Part shown: positions 62,601-64,000 of the stretch, in pieces
How positions within the stretch are numbered: the stretch's first letter is position 1
Layout of the letters: each line of letters begins with the position of its first letter
NCBI RefSeq assembly: GCF_004298145.1
Contig: NZ_SCRH01000030.1
Span: 194,398 to 258,397 of the forward strand
DNA length: 64,000 nucleotides
Direction: 5' to 3'
Origin: Mycobacterium sp.
GTDB taxonomy: Bacteria; Actinomycetota; Actinomycetes; Mycobacteriales; Mycobacteriaceae
Program-made: the position numbers and the translations under genes
The notes under the pieces: generated by a model
Told to the model about the DNA's origin: nothing
Seen by the model: the letters and a program-made list of their open reading frames with translations, nothing else
The model's database searches: none

Positions 62601-63853
62601 CCGGTCCACGCCAGCGACGTGCTGACCATCAGCGCGGCCAGGACCACCATCGCGGCCGCGACCCGTTTGTCCCGTTCCGGGTGGGCGAACGCCCGTAACC
62701 ACACCGGCGTCGGCGCGCTGCCCGGTAGCGGTATCCGGCCCAGCAGCTGGGCGATGCCCAGTGCCACCGGGATACCGATCGCCGACCCCAACTTGTGCAC
62801 GTTGCGCAGGGGGGCGCCGCCGGCGTCCAGGAAGGCCTGCACCGCGTGCGCCACCGGCGAGCCCAGCCCGCCGCTGTAGCCGGCGGCCATCAGCACCACC
62901 CCGACCAACAGCATCGTCACCAGCCGGCCGCGGGCCGGCATGGCCGGGCCGGCCAGCCCCGCCAGTCCGGCGGCAGCGACCAGGCAGGTGCCCAGGATGG
63001 CGGCCGAACCGGTCACCAGCGGGGCGCCCGCGGTGGCGGTCGGCGCCACGTACGGAGTCCAGCTGTCGGTTCCGCGCAAAATCTCGGTCAGCGACGACCA
63101 TTGCGTCGTCACGCCGGAGGATTCGATGAAGTCCAGGAACGGGGGGCTGATGGCGCGCAGCATCACCAGCGCCACCACCCACCACAGCGTGGCCAGCAGC
63201 AGCGCCACCACCCACCACCCGGTGTAACGCCACCACAGCCGGTTCGGTCGGTGGCATGCCCACCAGATCACCGCGGGCAGGCAGCCGGCCAGGGTCGCGA
63301 TGGCGTTGACCGCGCCCATCAGGGCGACGGCCAGACCCGCCCGCGCGGCCAGCGCGCGCACGGACCGATCCGTCGAAGCCCGCAACGCGAGGATCGTGGG
63401 CAGCAACACCCACGGCGCCAACATCATCGGCAGGGTTTCCGACGAGATCGACCCGAGGGTGGTCAGCACCCGCGGCGACAGCGCGAACGCGGCCGCGGCG
63501 ATCACCCTCGAGGCCGGGCTGCCGATCCGCAGCGCCTCGGCGACCCGCAACAGGCCCCAGAAGCCGACGGTGAGCAGCAGCGCCCACCACAGCCGCTGGG
63601 TGATCCAGCCGGGCACCTCCAATGCATGACCGATCAGGAAAAAGGTGCCGTGCGGAAACAGGTATCCGTAGGCCTGGTTCTGCGCCTGCCCGAACGGCAG
63701 CTCGCTGTTCCACAGATTGGTCGCGCGCGCCAGAAAACGCAGCGGGTTCGCGGTCAGGTCGAGTTTGGTGTCGGGGGAGATCCGCCCGGGTGATTGCGCG
63801 AACGTCAACGCCAGCGCGACCGCACCGACCAACCACAACCAGCGGCGCGACAC
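59603..63853 (-). CDS. aftD: Alpha-(1,3)-arabinofuranosyltransferase AftD (Rv0236c orthologue)
   Basis: 1416 residues. A GT-C polyprenyl-phosphate-arabinose-dependent transferase that branches arabinan in arabinogalactan and lipoarabinomannan at the outer face of the membrane. The N-terminal half has about 11 membrane spans (LALTFAQSPGRISPDTKLDL with the GT-C acidic residue in the first loop), the long soluble part holds carbohydrate-binding-like domains (DGDSATAWVSNSLQSAVGQW), and two or three spans close the protein. Sequence follows Rv0236c throughout. GTG 63853 gives SRRWLWLVGAV; the frame stays open to the window edge through the 54-bp repeats. Confidence 0.95.
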   Translation of the reverse strand: MSRRWLWLVGAVALALTFAQSPGRISPDTKLDLTANPLRFLARATNLWNSELPFGQAQNQAYGYLFPHGTFFLIGHALEVPGWITQRLWWALLLTVGFWGLLRVAEALRIGSPASRVIAAAAFALSPRVLTTLGSISSETLPMMLAPWVLLPTILALRASTDRSVRALAARAGLAVALMGAVNAIATLAGCLPAVIWWACHRPNRLWWRYTGWWVVALLLATLWWVVALVMLRAISPPFLDFIESSGVTTQWSSLTEILRGTDSWTPYVAPTATAGAPLVTGSAAILGTCLVAAAGLAGLAGPAMPARGRLVTMLLVGVVLMAAGYSGGLGSPVAHAVQAFLDAGGAPLRNVHKLGSAIGIPVALGIAQLLGRIPLPGSAPTPVWLRAFAHPERDKRVAAAMVVLAALMVSTSLAWTGRLTPPGTFSAIPPYWHEAAGWLTEHNTGAPTPGRVLVVPGAPFATQVWGTSHDEPLQVLGASPWGVRDSIPLTPPQTIRALDSVQRLFAAGRPSAGLADTLVRQGISYLVVRNDLDPDTSRSARPILVHRAVDGSPGLRKVAQFGAPVGPGTLAGFVADGGLRPRYPAIEIFSVGGDGGPGHPGDPGDPATPYFADADRLTRVDGGPEVLLRLDERRRLLGQPPLGPVLMTADARAAGLPLPPGAGVTVTDTPVARETDYGRVDQHSSATRAPGDARHTYNRVPDYPVPGAEPVAGAWTGGRITVSSSSSDSTAMPDVAPATSPAAAIDGDSATAWVSNSLQSAVGQWMQIDFDHPVTNAAITLTPSATAVGSQVRRILIETATGSTTLRFDEPGKPLAAALPYGETPWVRITAAGTDDGSAGVQFGITDLTITQYDASGFAHQVDLRHTVRVPGPPPGSPITGWDLGSELLGRPGCAPAPDSVRCAPSMALAPEEPVNFSRTLTVPAPVSVTPMVWVRPRQGPKLAALIAEPNTTVAHGDSDSVDVLGSAYAATDGDPATAWTAPQRVVQHKTPPTLTLTLPRPTEVTGLRLVPSRAALPVHPTVVAVNLGDGPQVAAVKPDRGDSSGAGRAHTLALKPRVTDTVTISLLDWDDVIDRNALGFDQLKPPGLAEVAALGADGNPIAPADAARNRVRALTVGCDVGPVIAVAGRFVRTAIHTTVGAILDDQPLAVVPCDRDPIALPAGQQELLINPGAQFVVDGAELSTSPTAEAPPAQRVSSWRAWGPDRREVQAAPSATSRVLVIPESINPGWVAHTGTGTRLTPIVVNGWQQGWVVPAGDPGTITLTFASNSLYRAGLAVGLALLPLLAMLAFWRTRRDVDDAAAPAPPWRPGAWAAVPAVAAGAVIAGVGGAMVMGAALALRYALHGRRWERLALVGSAGGLIMAGAALSRQPWRSVDGYAGHSANIQLLALVSLALLTASVVAVPNRAREPGDE

Positions 63854-63883
63854 GGGCCCGGCCGTCGAGCACGAGACCAGCGG

Positions 63884-64000
63884 CGGCGACCCGCTGCGCC
63901 CGGCTTCGCCGCGCTTGCGATCGCCGCGATCAGACGGCGGCGACCCGCTGCGCCCGGCTTCGCCGCGCTTGCGATCGCCGCGATCAGACGGCGGCGACCC
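63884..64000. repeat. 54-bp tandem repeat, two full units plus the start of a third
   Basis: Units at 63884-63937 and 63938-63991 are identical; bases 63992-64000 begin the next. The period of 54 equals 18 codons. Read toward aftD the array has no stop and lies in the aftD frame, encoding the repeat RKRGEAGRSGSPPSDRGD. The array continues beyond the window. Confidence 0.92.

Noticed and set aside
63884..64000. CRISPR array
   Set aside because: Units are directly adjacent without variable spacers; it is a tandem repeat.

Overview
The window is from a high-GC actinomycete, almost certainly a slow-growing Mycobacterium. The evidence is a PPE protein, the giant arabinofuranosyltransferase AftD, mycobacterial FadE4 and R2lox proteins, and a gene order matching M. 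tuberculosis Rv0223c to Rv0236c. I recognise these orthologues from remembered protein sequences and gene order; no database search was run.

Layout. The ancestral core runs Rv0223c (1.7-3.1 kb), Rv0224c (3.2-4.0), Rv0225 (32.6), Rv0226c, Rv0227c, Rv0228/tmaT, php (Rv0230c), fadE4 (Rv0231), TetR (Rv0232), R2lox (Rv0233), gabD1 (Rv0234c), the Rv0235c-like LMF protein (58-59.5) and aftD (59.6-63.9). Accessory DNA breaks it at several points: (1) about 28 kb between Rv0224c and Rv0225; (2) a YbjN protein and an acyl-CoA ligase between Rv0228 and php; (3) a PPE plus a large LuxR-type regulator between fadE4 and the TetR gene; (4) about 7.5 kb between gabD1 and the Rv0235c-like gene.

The 28-kb block. 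From left to right it holds: a TerC membrane protein; a translationally coupled radical SAM protein and methyltransferase (the radical SAM protein has the cysteine pattern of the tetraether-synthase/COG1964 family); a mercury-resistance set (MerT-like transporter, ArsR-type regulator, MerA, MerB); a Crp-headed thiol-redox operon (peroxiredoxin-like, TlpA-like lipoprotein, CcdA, small membrane protein, glutaredoxin); a heme catalase behind a frameshifted fur gene; a pyruvate-kinase-like protein without its C-terminal domain; an NDH-2/SQR-like flavoprotein; a pyruvate dehydrogenase operon; and a stress/dormancy-like set (CBS-zinc-ribbon protein, DUF488, GH65 enzyme, Acg-like nitroreductase). Between these lie decayed pieces of fur, narI, fadE, sdhB and dedA. 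The block therefore looks like a patchwork built by repeated insertion and deletion. I see no transposase or integrase.

How the genes work together. The mer genes would split organomercurials (MerB), move Hg(II) (MerT-like) and reduce it (MerA); the adjacent redox operon plausibly supports thiol chemistry under the same stress. PDH, the PK-like protein, catalase, CBS and Acg-like proteins suggest survival under redox stress or low oxygen. The 50.5-58 kb block carries an acetolactate synthase, a small membrane/regulator cluster with a repeated 31-bp motif, and an NAD-dependent formate dehydrogenase behind a LysR regulator. The core genes Rv0225 to Rv0228 and aftD belong to cell-envelope glycan and lipid assembly.

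Repeats. A 54-bp (18-codon) unit lies in tandem upstream of aftD at the right edge, and a 42-bp piece of it is embedded in frame in the acyl-CoA ligase gene. No tRNA, rRNA, CRISPR array or classical DosR box was seen.
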